Source of the DNA: Zoogloea sp.
GTDB taxonomy: Bacteria > Pseudomonadota > Gammaproteobacteria > Burkholderiales > Rhodocyclaceae
Direction of reading: 5' to 3'
Assembly (NCBI RefSeq): GCF_017302315.1
Contig: NZ_JAFLDT010000008.1
Coordinates: forward strand, 1-64,000
DNA length: 64,000 nt
Numbering within the stretch: position 1 is the first letter of the stretch; the number at the start of each line of letters is the position of its first letter. Shown piece by piece: positions 28,478 through 37,029 of the stretch. The notes below the pieces were generated by a model. It was given only the letters and a program-made list of their open reading frames with translations. It was not told where the DNA came from and did not search any database. Made by a program: the position numbers and the translations under genes.

Positions 28478-28825
28478 ATGGCCAACATCACTTTCAGCTC
28501 GCCCAAGATGAAGAAGGACGTCACGGTCTACGCGACGGCCGGCGACACCCATACCCTGCTGCTGATTGCGCAGAACAACAAGATCCCCGTCGAATTCGAA
28601 TGCGAAAACGGCGAGTGCGGTTCCTGTTGCGTCGAGGTCCAGATCCTCTCCGGCAAGACCCCCATGGGTATTGCCCTGACCGAAAAGGAGAAGGTTGCCC
28701 TTCGCCTGGCCGGCAAGATCACCAAAGAGCAGATTGCCGATGCGGAAGAGAAGGACCTGCCGCCGCCGTACCGGCTGGCCTGTCAGTTCATCGCCCGCAA
28801 CGAGGACGTGCTGGTCAAGTTCTGA
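28478..28825 (+). CDS. FeSII (Shethna)-like [2Fe-2S] ferredoxin
   Basis: 115 residues that align with the Azotobacter FeSII protein along the length: ITFSSPKMKKDVTVYA, the ligands CENGECGSCC and RLACQF, and the loop ALTEKEKVALRLAGKI...DLPPPYRLACQ that FeSII uses to bind NifH and NifDK. In Azotobacter FeSII forms an inactive but oxygen-protected complex with nitrogenase. Its position directly after nifK fits that role. AAAGGC precedes the ATG; the start is secure. Confidence 0.88.
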   Translation: MANITFSSPKMKKDVTVYATAGDTHTLLLIAQNNKIPVEFECENGECGSCCVEVQILSGKTPMGIALTEKEKVALRLAGKITKEQIADAEEKDLPPPYRLACQFIARNEDVLVKF

Positions 28826-28888
28826 CCCGTCTTCACCGCCCCCGCCGGCCGGGGGCGGCATTGCCATTACCGCCTGCCGGAGCGTCCC

Positions 28889-29125
28889 ATGCCCATCTAC
28901 GATTTTCACTGCCTGTCCTGTGATCGGATCTTCGAGCGCATTGCCCGCGCCGATGCCCTTCCACCCTGCCCCCATTGCGGTGCCGAGCAGGTCGAGAAAC
29001 TGGTGTCCATGCCCGCCGCCCCCGGGAAGTCCGCCGGCATTATTGCCAGCGCGCGCAAGCAGGCGGCGAAGGAAGGGCATTTCAGCAACTACAGCAAGAC
29101 TGATCGGGCGCGGGTGAAGGGCTAA
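28889..29125 (+). CDS. FmdB-family zinc ribbon protein
   Basis: 78 residues. The N-terminal MPIYDFHCLSCDRIFE and CPHCGAEQVEKLVS form the FmdB four-cysteine zinc ribbon; the tail is basic. FmdB proteins are small putative regulators whose mechanism is unknown. GGAG lies upstream. It follows the FeSII-like gene by 63 bases with a GC hairpin between, so co-transcription with nifHDK is possible. Confidence 0.88.
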   Translation: MPIYDFHCLSCDRIFERIARADALPPCPHCGAEQVEKLVSMPAAPGKSAGIIASARKQAAKEGHFSNYSKTDRARVKG

Positions 29126-29157
29126 CACCGCTCTTTCCTGGCGATCGCGGCAAACGG

Positions 29158-29178
29158 GGCAGCTTTGGCTGCCTTTTT
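29158..29178 (+). terminator. Rho-independent terminator after the nifHDK operon
   Basis: GGCAGC stem, TTTG loop, GCTGCC, then TTTTT. Confidence 0.85.
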
Positions 29179-29261
29179 GCACTTGCACGCCCCCGTTCGT
29201 CAGGGGGGACCCGGCCATCGACCCTGCCTCCACGTGTCGAAGGGAGAATAGGCGCGGCGCG

Positions 29262-29289
29262 GGAATAAACTGCCTACGGGCGCCGTATA
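29262..29289 (+). promoter_or_regulatory. Possible ECF-sigma promoter
   Basis: GGAATAA at 29262-29268 and CGTATA at 29284-29289, 15 bases apart. It resembles the GGAA / CGT elements of ECF sigma promoters and would let the sigma factor at 29720 activate its own operon. Confidence 0.5.
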
Positions 29290-29323
29290 CCTCCGTGTAC
29301 CCCTACACTTCAACGGAGGCTGT

Positions 29324-29713
29324 ATGCGCATCAAGAACACTATCCTTCCCCTCCTGCTCTCCGGTCTGCTTGTGGCGTGTGGCGGATACGCCACCACCAC
29401 GGGCGCAGCGCCGGCCCGATTGGCGGACGGTGTGCTCGTGGATGGCGCGGGCATGACGCTCTACGTCTTTGACAAGGATGCGGCCCATTCGGGCAAGAGC
29501 GTCTGCAACGGCCCCTGCGCCGCAAACTGGCCGCCCTTGATGGTTGTCGATGGAACGGCCGGCGGAGTCGATTTCAGTGTCGTCACACGGGACGACGGGG
29601 CACGTCAATGGGCCTTCAAGGGCAAACCCCTGTATCGCTGGGTCAAGGACCAGAAGCCCGGTGACCGGACCGGTGACGGTTTCAACTCGGTCTGGCACGT
29701 TGTCAGGCCCTGA
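29324..29713 (+). CDS. Predicted lipoprotein, Yx(FWY)xxD (COG4315) family
   Basis: 129 residues. The signal peptide ends in a lipobox (SGLLVACGG), so Cys19 would be lipidated. The repeat motif LYVFDKD and the CNGPCAANWPP segment are typical of this periplasmic family, whose function is unknown. It is the first gene of a stress cassette. The stop is 6 bases before the sigma gene's ATG. Confidence 0.85.
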   Translation: MRIKNTILPLLLSGLLVACGGYATTTGAAPARLADGVLVDGAGMTLYVFDKDAAHSGKSVCNGPCAANWPPLMVVDGTAGGVDFSVVTRDDGARQWAFKGKPLYRWVKDQKPGDRTGDGFNSVWHVVRP

Positions 29714-29719
29714 TTGCTG

Positions 29720-30220
29720 ATGGACAGACAGACGCTTCTTGCCGAACTGCCGCGCCTGCGCCGCTATGCGCGGGCATTGGTGGGGGAGCGCTGCGCCGCT
29801 GACGATCTGGTGCAGGACACGCTCGAGCGTGCCTGGGCGCGCTTCGGGCAATGGCGGGCAGATGGTGATTTGCGCCCGTGGCTGTTTGCCATCATGCACA
29901 ACCTGCGGATGGACCAATTACGCAAGCCGAGGCTGGATCTTGTTCCCATCGATGATGATGTGCCTGAACTGCCGGTGCGCGCGAATCAGAGCGACCGCAT
30001 TGAAGTGGCCGATCTGGCCGCCGCCCTGGCGCAGTTGCCGGAGGAGCAGCGCGCCGTGCTCTTGCTTGTGACCCTTGAGGAGATGCGCTATGCGGACGTG
30101 GCGAGCACCCTGGGTATTGCTGTCGGGACAGTGATGTCCCGTCTGTCTCGAGGGCGCGAACACCTGCGCCAGATCCTGGCGGGCGAGGCCCCGTCTCCCC
30201 AATTGCGAGTGGTGCGATGA
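29720..30220 (+). CDS. ECF-subfamily RNA polymerase sigma factor
   Basis: 166 residues. Region 2: ALVGERCAADDLVQDTLERAWARFGQW and PWLFAIMHNLRMDQLRK. Region 4: LPEEQRAVLLLVTLEEMRYADVASTLGIAVGTVMSRLSRGREHLR. I start at the ATG at 29720; a TTG at 29714 would add two residues. Its stop overlaps the anti-sigma start (ATGA), the usual arrangement for a sigma/anti-sigma pair. Confidence 0.93.
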   Translation: MDRQTLLAELPRLRRYARALVGERCAADDLVQDTLERAWARFGQWRADGDLRPWLFAIMHNLRMDQLRKPRLDLVPIDDDVPELPVRANQSDRIEVADLAAALAQLPEEQRAVLLLVTLEEMRYADVASTLGIAVGTVMSRLSRGREHLRQILAGEAPSPQLRVVR

Positions 30221-31002
30221 ACTCCAGCCCTGTCACCGATGCGGATCTCCATGCCTTTCTCGACGGCGAGCTGCCGCCCGAGCGCCACAGGGCCGTAGAG
30301 GTCTGGCTGGCCGCCCATCCCGATGGGGCCCGGCGTCTCGAGTCCTTTCGCGAACAGCAGAGAGCCCTGCGCCGGATGTTCGCCCCGGTTCTGGACGAGC
30401 CCCTTCCGGAAGCCCTGATCCAGGCCAGTCGGTCTCCCATAGCTGCTCCCCGGGCGCGGCCGCGTCGGCCCTGGTTGCAGCTTGTCGCGGCGGTTCTGAT
30501 GACCTGCACCGGCGTTGCAGGCGGGTGGATCGCACGGGGGCAGCAGGACGCAGTGGGAATGGCCGCGGTCGTACCCCTGCCGCGTCAGGCTGCGGTGGCC
30601 CATGTGGTGTTCAGTCCCGACGTGAAGCGGCCCGTGGAGATACGTGCAGAGCATGAGGAGCAGCTGATCACCTGGCTCTCCAAGCGACTCGGGACGGCGG
30701 TTCGGCCTCCCCGGCTCACGGCGCAGGGCTTCGAGCTGATTGGGGGGCGGCTGCTCCCCGGGAACACCGGGCCGGTGGCCCAGTTCATGTATCACGACGC
30801 CAGCGGACAGCGTCTGACCCTCTATGTCAGTACCGAGAATGCGAGCAATCGCGACACCGCCTTCCGCTTTGCCCAGGAGGGGCCGGTGAACGTCTTCTAC
30901 TGGATTGATGGCAAGTTCGGCTACGCCTTGTCGGCCGGGATTCCCAAGGACACCCTGGCAGGGATCGCCACGGCGGTCTACGAGCAGTTGGAAAGTCGTT
31001 GA
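30217..31002 (+). CDS. Transmembrane anti-sigma factor
   Basis: 261 residues. The N-terminal DADLHAFLDGELPPERHRAVEVWL is the anti-sigma helical bundle, but it lacks the HxxxCxxC zinc motif of ZAS proteins, so redox sensing through that motif is unlikely. One membrane segment spans about 88-106 (WLQLVAAVLMTCTGVAGGWIA); the rest is periplasmic. It probably holds the sigma factor until an envelope signal arrives. Confidence 0.85.
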   Translation: MNSSPVTDADLHAFLDGELPPERHRAVEVWLAAHPDGARRLESFREQQRALRRMFAPVLDEPLPEALIQASRSPIAAPRARPRRPWLQLVAAVLMTCTGVAGGWIARGQQDAVGMAAVVPLPRQAAVAHVVFSPDVKRPVEIRAEHEEQLITWLSKRLGTAVRPPRLTAQGFELIGGRLLPGNTGPVAQFMYHDASGQRLTLYVSTENASNRDTAFRFAQEGPVNVFYWIDGKFGYALSAGIPKDTLAGIATAVYEQLESR

Positions 31003-31083
31003 GCCTCCCGGCGCGGCCTGACGGCGGCGCCGGGTTGGTGTTTCTCCCGTGATTCCCTCCCATACATCTCCCGGAGTATCTTC

Positions 31084-32085
31084 ATGCGCCTTTTTTCCGT
31101 TTGCAGTGCATTGGCTGCGAGCTTTGCAATGTCGTCCCTGTCGGGTCTTGCCGCCGACTTGCCGCAGCCCGATGCACCCGAAGTCGTCGGGGCCATTGAG
31201 GGCAGTTTTGGTGTGACGCCGGGTGCCCGCCGCAATCACATCAAGGGCAGTTGTGCGCTGGGTGAGTTCGTGGGTAGCCGTGAGGCTGCCCGGTATTCCC
31301 GTTCGCCCTTGTTCTCGGGAAAGGGGGTGCCGGTGGTGGCCCGATTCTCCCTCTCGGGCGGCAACCCCAAGGCGCCGGACACGGCGCGCAGCGGGCGGGG
31401 GATGGCGCTTGAATTCCGACTGCCCAAAGGGCAGGTGCACCACATGACCATGCTCAACACGCCCGTCTTTGGCGCGGCGCAGCCCCGGACCTTCCTTGAC
31501 CTGATGCATGCCCTGCGGCCGGACCCGACCACCGGCAAGCCCGACCCGGAGAAGCTCAAGGCATTCAAGGCAAGCCACCCGGACAGCCTGGCCCAGGCCG
31601 AGTACCTGGCCAGCCACAATCCGCCGGCAAGCTATGCCAACAGCACCTACTGGGGGATTCATACTTTCCGCTTCATCGACCGCAAGGGGCGGGTGACGCC
31701 GGTGCGCTGGCGCTTCGTGCCACAGGACGGCGAGCTGCCCCTCGGCGACGCCGCCCTGAAGGCGGCCGGGGCGGACTTCCTCGAGCAGGCCTTGATCGCG
31801 CGAACTACGCAGGGGGCGGCCCGCTGGGACATGCTGGTGTCCGTCGGCCAGCCGGGGGATCCGGATGACGACCCGACCGTGGCCTGGCCCGCCGAACGTC
31901 GAGAGTTCCGGGCCGGCACGCTCAGCATCGTGCAGGCCATGCCCCAGACGGGCGCCGCCTGCGAGCCGATCAACTTTGATCCGCTGGTCATGGCGGACGG
32001 CATTGCACCCAGCCGGGACCCCATCCTGCTGTTCCGTTCACCTGCCTACGCCGTGTCCTTCGCCAAGCGTCTGAGCGGGCAGTAG
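31084..32085 (+). CDS. Periplasmic catalase-family peroxidase (SrpA-like)
   Basis: 333 residues with a signal peptide (MRLFSVCSALAASFAMSSLSGLAAD). The protein is a minimal catalase-fold heme peroxidase: GVPVVARFSLSGGNPKAPD, GMALEFRLPKGQ, NSTYWGIHTFRF and the closing proximal-side region RDPILLFRSPAYAVSFAKR. Shorter than monofunctional catalases (about 480 residues), so it is probably a peroxidase rather than a strict catalase. It ends the lipoprotein-sigma-antisigma cassette, making peroxide or reactive chlorine stress the likely signal. Confidence 0.88.
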   Translation: MRLFSVCSALAASFAMSSLSGLAADLPQPDAPEVVGAIEGSFGVTPGARRNHIKGSCALGEFVGSREAARYSRSPLFSGKGVPVVARFSLSGGNPKAPDTARSGRGMALEFRLPKGQVHHMTMLNTPVFGAAQPRTFLDLMHALRPDPTTGKPDPEKLKAFKASHPDSLAQAEYLASHNPPASYANSTYWGIHTFRFIDRKGRVTPVRWRFVPQDGELPLGDAALKAAGADFLEQALIARTTQGAARWDMLVSVGQPGDPDDDPTVAWPAERREFRAGTLSIVQAMPQTGAACEPINFDPLVMADGIAPSRDPILLFRSPAYAVSFAKRLSGQ

Positions 32086-32095
32086 ACCGGGGCTG

Positions 32096-32314
32096 TCAGC
32101 GTGGTTGACGGCAGCCGGCGTCGCGGAAGGGCCCGCTGACCCGGGTCCAGGCGGCCCCCGGCGATGTCTGGGCGCAGACCCGGCGTGCGTCGAGCTGGCT
32201 CTCCCATCGATACCAGGCGGCGGGCGCGGCATGGAGTGTCGATGTGGTCACGAGCGCCAGCGTGATCGCCACTGGCCCGGTCCATGCCTTCCGGGGGCTG
32301 GGGCGGGGGATCAT
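32096..32314 (-). CDS. Small secreted protein, uncharacterised
   Basis: 72 residues with a plausible signal peptide (GPVAITLALVTTSTLHAAPA). The mature part of about 43 residues has two cysteines (RVCAQ, AGC). I do not recognise it. It overlaps the DUF2238 gene by 4 bases, supporting it as a real gene of that operon. A short 10-base gap separates it from the catalase gene on the other strand. Confidence 0.5.
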   Translation of the reverse strand: MIPRPSPRKAWTGPVAITLALVTTSTLHAAPAAWYRWESQLDARRVCAQTSPGAAWTRVSGPFRDAGCRQPR

Positions 32315-32940
32315 GGGTAGTTAGGGCTCCGCAACTGACGGTCGTGCAGGCGGCTGAAGACGACCAGGGCCGTGATGGCGCCCAACAACGCGAAGAACAT
32401 GTCCGACTGGGTGTCCCAGGGGTCGCCCTGGGTACCCAGGAATTCGTCGGCACCCTGGCCGAGGGCCAGCGCGGCGCCCCATTCGATGAACTCGTAAGTG
32501 GCACTGATGGCGAGCACCACGCACACCGTCAGGAAGGCGAGCATCTTGCGGCCCTCTACGTGATGCCCGCGCAGCAGGATCTCCCGGGTGACCAGTGCCG
32601 GCACGAAGCCCTGGGCGAAGTGGCCGATCTTGTCATAGGGGTTACGACCCAGGTGCAGCAGATCCTGCAGCTGGAAGCCCAGCGGTACCCGCGCATAGGT
32701 GTAGGCCCCGCCCAGCATCAGGATCAGGGCATGGATGAAGATGCAGGCGTAGAGCAGGGATGTGAGTGGGAAACGCTGCCGGGTCGCCACGAGGATAGGC
32801 AGGGCGATCATCACGGGCGCTACTTCCATCAGCCAGGTGGCCCGGTCGTAGGGCTGCCAGCCGGAAAGGGCCAGGAGGACGACAAGGAGCAGTCCGGCGG
32901 TGATGAGCAGGAGGTTCGGTGGTGTTGTGCTTGGCGTCAT
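32311..32940 (-). CDS. DUF2238 (YjdF-type) inner-membrane protein
   Basis: 209 residues from the ATG at 32940, chosen because the open frame upstream has no membrane or family character. About five transmembrane segments are visible (LLLITAGLLLVVLLALSGW; VMIALPILVA; LYACIFIHALILMLGGAYTY and others). The family motif DKIGHFAQGFVPALVTREI and YEFIEWGAAL are present. Function unknown; the family is annotated as membrane proteins of possible phosphatidate-phosphatase-like fold. Confidence 0.8.
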   Translation of the reverse strand: MTPSTTPPNLLLITAGLLLVVLLALSGWQPYDRATWLMEVAPVMIALPILVATRQRFPLTSLLYACIFIHALILMLGGAYTYARVPLGFQLQDLLHLGRNPYDKIGHFAQGFVPALVTREILLRGHHVEGRKMLAFLTVCVVLAISATYEFIEWGAALALGQGADEFLGTQGDPWDTQSDMFFALLGAITALVVFSRLHDRQLRSPNYP

Positions 32941-32957
32941 AGGGCGGACATGGAGGA

Positions 32958-33185
32958 TCAGACCTGCATGATCGTATCGCCATAGCGCGCGACGATGGGG
33001 TCGTGAGTCATCAGGCACATGGGTTCGACCCGGGCCTGGGCAACGAGCGTCCGGTCGAATGGATCGTGGTGGTGGGGTGGGCGTGTTTCAGCTTGAACCG
33101 CATGTTTGGCGTCGATGGGCAGAAGTCGGTAGCCTGAATCTTCAAAGTAACGCAGGGTGTCGTGGGTGTCGGGCAGCAGATTCAA
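32958..33185 (-). pseudogene. Decayed VapC-type toxin (internal deletion)
   Basis: 75 codons from a TTG that overlaps the antitoxin stop. The start NLLPDTHDTL matches the VapC opening (LLLDTH), and the end PPHHHDPFDRTLVAQARVE...LMTHDPIVARYG matches the C-terminal PIN motif. About 50-60 residues between them, including the middle acidic residues, are missing compared with the usual 120-130. It cannot form a complete PIN nuclease. The antitoxin upstream is also broken. Confidence 0.75.
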
Positions 33186-33433
33186 GGCTGTCCCCCGCCC
33201 ATGAAAAGCCGGGCGACTTCGTCGTTGTGGGCATCAATGTGGTCAGGCACTTCGAACACACCCTTTGCCACGCCGATCCGCCTATCGTGGAGCCCCGTGT
33301 CCATGGGCACCAGGCGGGCGGCGGGGCGGCCGTTGCGGGCAATGACGATCTCGCGTTAATCCCCGCGCTCAATGGCCTCCACCAGACGGGACAGGGACGA
33401 TTTGGCCTGCGGCATATTGACGGGATCCATCAT
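33182..33433 (-). pseudogene. Phd-type antitoxin with an in-frame stop
   Basis: The minus-strand frame reads MMDPVNMPQAKSSLSRLV...EAIERGD, then TAA at 33358-33356, then resumes as REIVIARNGRPAARLVPMD...GVFEVPDHIDAHNDEVARLFMGG. That is a Phd/YefM antitoxin with a nonsense codon where an acidic residue (as in GEE) is normal. The ribosome site GTGGAGG remains. A sequencing error is possible, but the truncated toxin next door argues for real decay. Confidence 0.8.
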
Positions 33434-33502
33434 CACCTCCACGGGGTTGTAAGGCTTAGTCTAGTCTGGCCAAGTAGCTTGGAGAAGGCTGCGCCTGCCT
33501 CG

Positions 33503-35599
33503 TCAATCCCACATCGCCCGCATCTTCGCTGCCAGATCAACCGCAGCCTGGCGGGTTTCATTCCGGGCGGCCGTCTGGATCTCGGCTTCGGGCCAGGTGA
33601 TCTGTTCGAAGTGGGGGAGCAGACGGTTGGGGATGAAGCGGCTGCGGCTGGCGTATACATGACGGTCGCCGGTGGCGGATTGACCCGAGACGTAGAAACG
33701 CTGGGGGATCAGCAGGTCCAGGTGGTCCCGGGCGCGGGTCATGGCCACGTAGAGCAGGCGCATCTCTTCCTCGATCTCCCGCTCGCTGCCGGTGGCCAGG
33801 TCGGAAGGGAGGCAGCCATCCACCGTGTTGAGAATGCTCACCGCGGGCCATTCCCGGCCCTTGGCTGAGTGGATGGTGGACAGGATGAGGTAGTCCTCGT
33901 CGAGCAGGGGCTTGCCGGATTCGTCGCTGGTGGCGTCGGGCGGGTCGAGGGTGAGTTCGGTGAGGAAGCGCTCGCGGCTGGGGTAGGTGGCGGCGATGCG
34001 GGTGAGCTGCTGGATGTCGGCCTTGCGTACCTCGTGGTCGTCATAGAGGCTCTCCATGCGGGTTTCGTACCAGTTGGCGATGTGTTCGAGGGGGGCCGGC
34101 CAGGCGGTGGAGGCGGCCAGTTGCTCGACCATGCCGGCGAATGCCATCCAGCCCGGGCGGGCCGCGTCGGGGACCGGCTGCTCGGGGAGCAGGGCACAGC
34201 CGGGGGGCGCAGCCTGGACGTTGTCGAGGATGCGCCCGGCGATCTTCGGGCCGACGCCGGGCAGCAGCTGGATGGCGCGGAAGCCGGAAACCCGGTCGCG
34301 AGGGTTCTGGGCCCAGCGCAGCACGGCCAGCAGATCCTTGATGTGGGCGGCCTCGAGAAACTTGAGCCCGCCGAACTTCACGAAGGGAATGTGACGCCGG
34401 GTCAGCTCGATCTCCAGTCGGGCACTGTGCTGCGCCGCCCGGAACAGCACCGCCTGCTGCTTGAGCTTGAGGCCTTCCTCCCGGCGGGCGAGGACCTGCT
34501 CCACCACACAGGCGGCCTGATCGGCCTCGTCGCGAATGCTTACAAGGCGCGGACGGGCGGCGGAGATCCGGTCGGTCCAGAGGTTCTTGCAATAGCGTTC
34601 GCGGGCCTGGTCGATGACAGCGTTGGCGGCGGCGAGGATGGGCTGGGTGGAGCGGTAGTTGCGGTCGAGGGTGACCTGCCGGGCGGGCGGGTCGAAGTGC
34701 CCAGGAAAGTCGAGGATGTTGCGGATGTCGGCACCGCGGAAGCTGTAGATGCTCTGGGCGTCGTCGCCCACGACGGTGAGGCCGCGGCCGTCGGGCTTCA
34801 TGGCCAGCAGGATGGCGGCCTGCAGGCGGTTGGTGTCCTGGTACTCATCCACCAGCACGTGGCTGAAGCGCTCGCCCACCTCCCGGGCCAGCGCGGGTTC
34901 GGACACCATCTGCGACCAGTAGAGCAGCAGGTCATCGTAGTCGAGCACCTGCTGGGCCTGTTTGGCCTTTACGTAGGCGCGGAACAGGGCCTTCAGGTCA
35001 CCCTCCCAGCCCGCGTACCAGGGAAAGCTGCCTAGGAGTACTTCCGTCAGGGGCGCGCGGGTATTCACGGCTGCCGAGTAGATGGCCAGGCAGGTGCCCT
35101 TGAGGGGGAAACGCTTGCCCTTTGCCGACAGCCTCAGTTCGTGACGCACCAGGTTCATCAGGTCGGCGGAGTCTTCCCGGTCGTGGATGGTGAAGGCCGG
35201 GTCGAGGCTGATGCGCCCGGCGAATTCCCGCAGCAGTCGGGCGCCGACGCTGTGAAAGGTGCCCGCCCACGGAAAACCGCCGCTGACCAGGCGGGCGTGG
35301 CGGGGGGAGACCTTGGCAGCGATGCGCTGCACGCGCCGGGTCATCTCGTCGGCGGCGCGCCGGGAGAAGGTCAGCAGCAGGATGCGCCCGGGGTCGGCAC
35401 CCTGGGCCAGCAGGTGGGCGACCCGATGGGCAAGGGTATTGGTTTTGCCGGAGCCCGCGCCGGCAATGACCAGCAGCGGGCCGTCTTCCGCCCCGGTGCC
35501 GATGCCATGGAGCGCGGCACTGCGCTGGGCATCGTTGAGGGTGTCGAGATAGGTGGGGCAGGCGGTCGGGGCCGCCGGGGGGCAGGACGGGGGGTGCAT
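33503..35599 (-). CDS. UvrD/REP-family ATP-dependent DNA helicase
   Basis: 698-residue SF1A helicase. Motif I GAGSGKTNTLAHR, motif II VDEYQDTN, motif III GDDAQSIYSFRGAD, motif IV RNYRST, motif V HSAKGREW, motif VI YVAMTRARDHLDLL. Similar in size to UvrD/Rep (670-720), but the fork is too divergent from either for a gene name. No nuclease domain. The plus-strand frame through it is a shadow. Confidence 0.93.
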   Translation of the reverse strand: MHPPSCPPAAPTACPTYLDTLNDAQRSAALHGIGTGAEDGPLLVIAGAGSGKTNTLAHRVAHLLAQGADPGRILLLTFSRRAADEMTRRVQRIAAKVSPRHARLVSGGFPWAGTFHSVGARLLREFAGRISLDPAFTIHDREDSADLMNLVRHELRLSAKGKRFPLKGTCLAIYSAAVNTRAPLTEVLLGSFPWYAGWEGDLKALFRAYVKAKQAQQVLDYDDLLLYWSQMVSEPALAREVGERFSHVLVDEYQDTNRLQAAILLAMKPDGRGLTVVGDDAQSIYSFRGADIRNILDFPGHFDPPARQVTLDRNYRSTQPILAAANAVIDQARERYCKNLWTDRISAARPRLVSIRDEADQAACVVEQVLARREEGLKLKQQAVLFRAAQHSARLEIELTRRHIPFVKFGGLKFLEAAHIKDLLAVLRWAQNPRDRVSGFRAIQLLPGVGPKIAGRILDNVQAAPPGCALLPEQPVPDAARPGWMAFAGMVEQLAASTAWPAPLEHIANWYETRMESLYDDHEVRKADIQQLTRIAATYPSRERFLTELTLDPPDATSDESGKPLLDEDYLILSTIHSAKGREWPAVSILNTVDGCLPSDLATGSEREIEEEMRLLYVAMTRARDHLDLLIPQRFYVSGQSATGDRHVYASRSRFIPNRLLPHFEQITWPEAEIQTAARNETRQAAVDLAAKMRAMWD

Positions 35600-35688
35600 G
35601 GGCGCTCCTTTGCTGTTATTTTATACAGCCAAGGAGCGCTGGTAAATCCATGGGCGCACAGAAATGCGCCCGGGCGACGCTCAGGTGC

Positions 35689-36891
35689 TCACCAATGGGT
35701 TTCCCGGTCGGGTGTGGCGGTGATCTTGTGGATGGTCAGATCGGCGCCTTCGTACTCTTCTTCCGGATCCAGGCGGATGCCGATGGTGGCACGCAGCAGC
35801 CCATAGACAAGATAGCCGCCCGCCAGGGCGACGACGATGCCGCCCAGGGTGCCGATGAACTGCGCGGCCAGACTGACACCGCCCATGCCGCCCAAGGCCT
35901 TGGCACCGAAGATACCTGCGGCAATGCCGCCCCAGGCACCGCACAGGCCGTGCAGGGGCCACACACCGAGCACGTCATCGATCTTCCAGCGGTTCTGGGT
36001 GAGGGTGAATAGCTGGACGAAGAGGCCGCCCGCCACCAGGCCGGTGATCAGGGCGCCGATGGGGTGCATCAGGTCGGAGCCGGCACACACGGCCACCAGA
36101 CCGGCCAGAGGGCCGTTGTGGATGAAGCCCGGGTCATTCTTGCCCAGCACCATGGCAGCCATGGTGCCGCCGACCATTGCCATCAGGGAGTTGAGGGCCA
36201 CCAGGCCGCTGATCTTGTCCAGGGTCTGGGCCGACATCACGTTGAAGCCGAACCAGCCCACGGTGAGGATCCAGGCGCCCAGGGCCAGGAAGGGGATGTT
36301 CGAGGGCGGATGGGCCGCCACGTTGCCGTCCTTGGTGTAGCGGCCGCGCCGGGCGCCCAGCAGTAGCACCGCGGGCAGGGCGATCCAGCCGCCGACGGCG
36401 TGCACCACCACCGAGCCGGCAAAGTCATGGAACTTGGCCCCGAAGGCGGCTTCCAGCCAGGGCTGGATGCCCAGGTTGTCGTTCCAGGCAATGCCCTCGA
36501 AGAACGGGTAGACAAAGCCCACCAGCAGGAAGGTGGCGATGCTCTGGGGGTGGAAGCGGGCGCGCTCGGCGATGCCACCGGAGATGATGGCCGGGATGGC
36601 TGCCGCAAAGGTGAGCAGGAAGAAGAACTTGACCATCTCGTAGCCACTCTTCTGGGACAGCACTTCGGCGCTGGCAAAGAAGTGGGCGCCGTAGGCCACG
36701 GTGTAGCCGATGAAGAAGTAGGCGAGGGCCGAGACGCCGAAATCCGTCAGGATCTTGACCAGGGCATTGACCTGGTTCTTCTTGCGAACGGTACCGAGTT
36801 CGAGAAAGGCAAAGCCGGCATGCATGGCCAGCACCATGATGGCGCCCAGCAGTACGAAGAGGACATTGCTGGCGTGATGTGTTTGCTCCAT
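35689..36891 (-). CDS. amtB: Ammonium transporter AmtB
   Basis: Eleven-segment ammonium channel, 400 residues from the ATG at 36891. Signature regions: AFLELGTVRKKNQVNALVK, FHDFAGSVVVHAVGG with one of the twin pore histidines, GKNDPGFIHNGPLAGLVAVCAGSD, and GVWPLHGLCGAWGGIAAGIF with the second pore histidine. It lacks the cleaved leader of the E. coli protein, beginning directly MEQTHHASNVLF. No glnK is next to it. It is driven by an NtrC-type sigma-54 promoter. AmtB is needed for DraG membrane sequestration in diazotrophs. Confidence 0.95.
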   Translation of the reverse strand: MEQTHHASNVLFVLLGAIMVLAMHAGFAFLELGTVRKKNQVNALVKILTDFGVSALAYFFIGYTVAYGAHFFASAEVLSQKSGYEMVKFFFLLTFAAAIPAIISGGIAERARFHPQSIATFLLVGFVYPFFEGIAWNDNLGIQPWLEAAFGAKFHDFAGSVVVHAVGGWIALPAVLLLGARRGRYTKDGNVAAHPPSNIPFLALGAWILTVGWFGFNVMSAQTLDKISGLVALNSLMAMVGGTMAAMVLGKNDPGFIHNGPLAGLVAVCAGSDLMHPIGALITGLVAGGLFVQLFTLTQNRWKIDDVLGVWPLHGLCGAWGGIAAGIFGAKALGGMGGVSLAAQFIGTLGGIVVALAGGYLVYGLLRATIGIRLDPEEEYEGADLTIHKITATPDRETHW

Positions 36892-36921
36892 TTTGGGCTC
36901 CGGAAACGAAGCGAGGCACCA

Positions 36922-36938
36922 AGCAGGTGCCATGCCAA
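36922..36938 (-). promoter_or_regulatory. Sigma-54 promoter of amtB
   Basis: On the minus strand this reads TTGGCATGGCACCTGCT (GG-N10-GC). It is about 31 bases before the amtB ATG. Confidence 0.78.
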
Positions 36939-36999
36939 TCCTGCTTCGAAAGAAACGCTTTAGAAACAAAGCGATTTACAATGCATGGCTAAAATAGAT

Positions 37000-37014
37000 G
37001 CACCATAATCGTGC
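37000..37014. promoter_or_regulatory. NtrC-binding site 1 upstream of amtB
   Basis: GCACCATAATCGTGC fits GCACC-N5-GGTGC with one mismatch. Its centre is 70 bases upstream of the -24 box and 30 bases (about three helical turns) from site 2. Confidence 0.72.
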
Positions 37015-37029
37015 TTTTTTATGGCAATG

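Noticed and set aside
29714-29719. TTG start for the ECF sigma factor
   Set aside because: Adds only two residues; the ATG at 29720 is the more usual start.
33142-33372. 76-codon minus-strand frame over the antitoxin
   Set aside because: Wrong frame; the real Phd frame is the one interrupted at 33356-33358.
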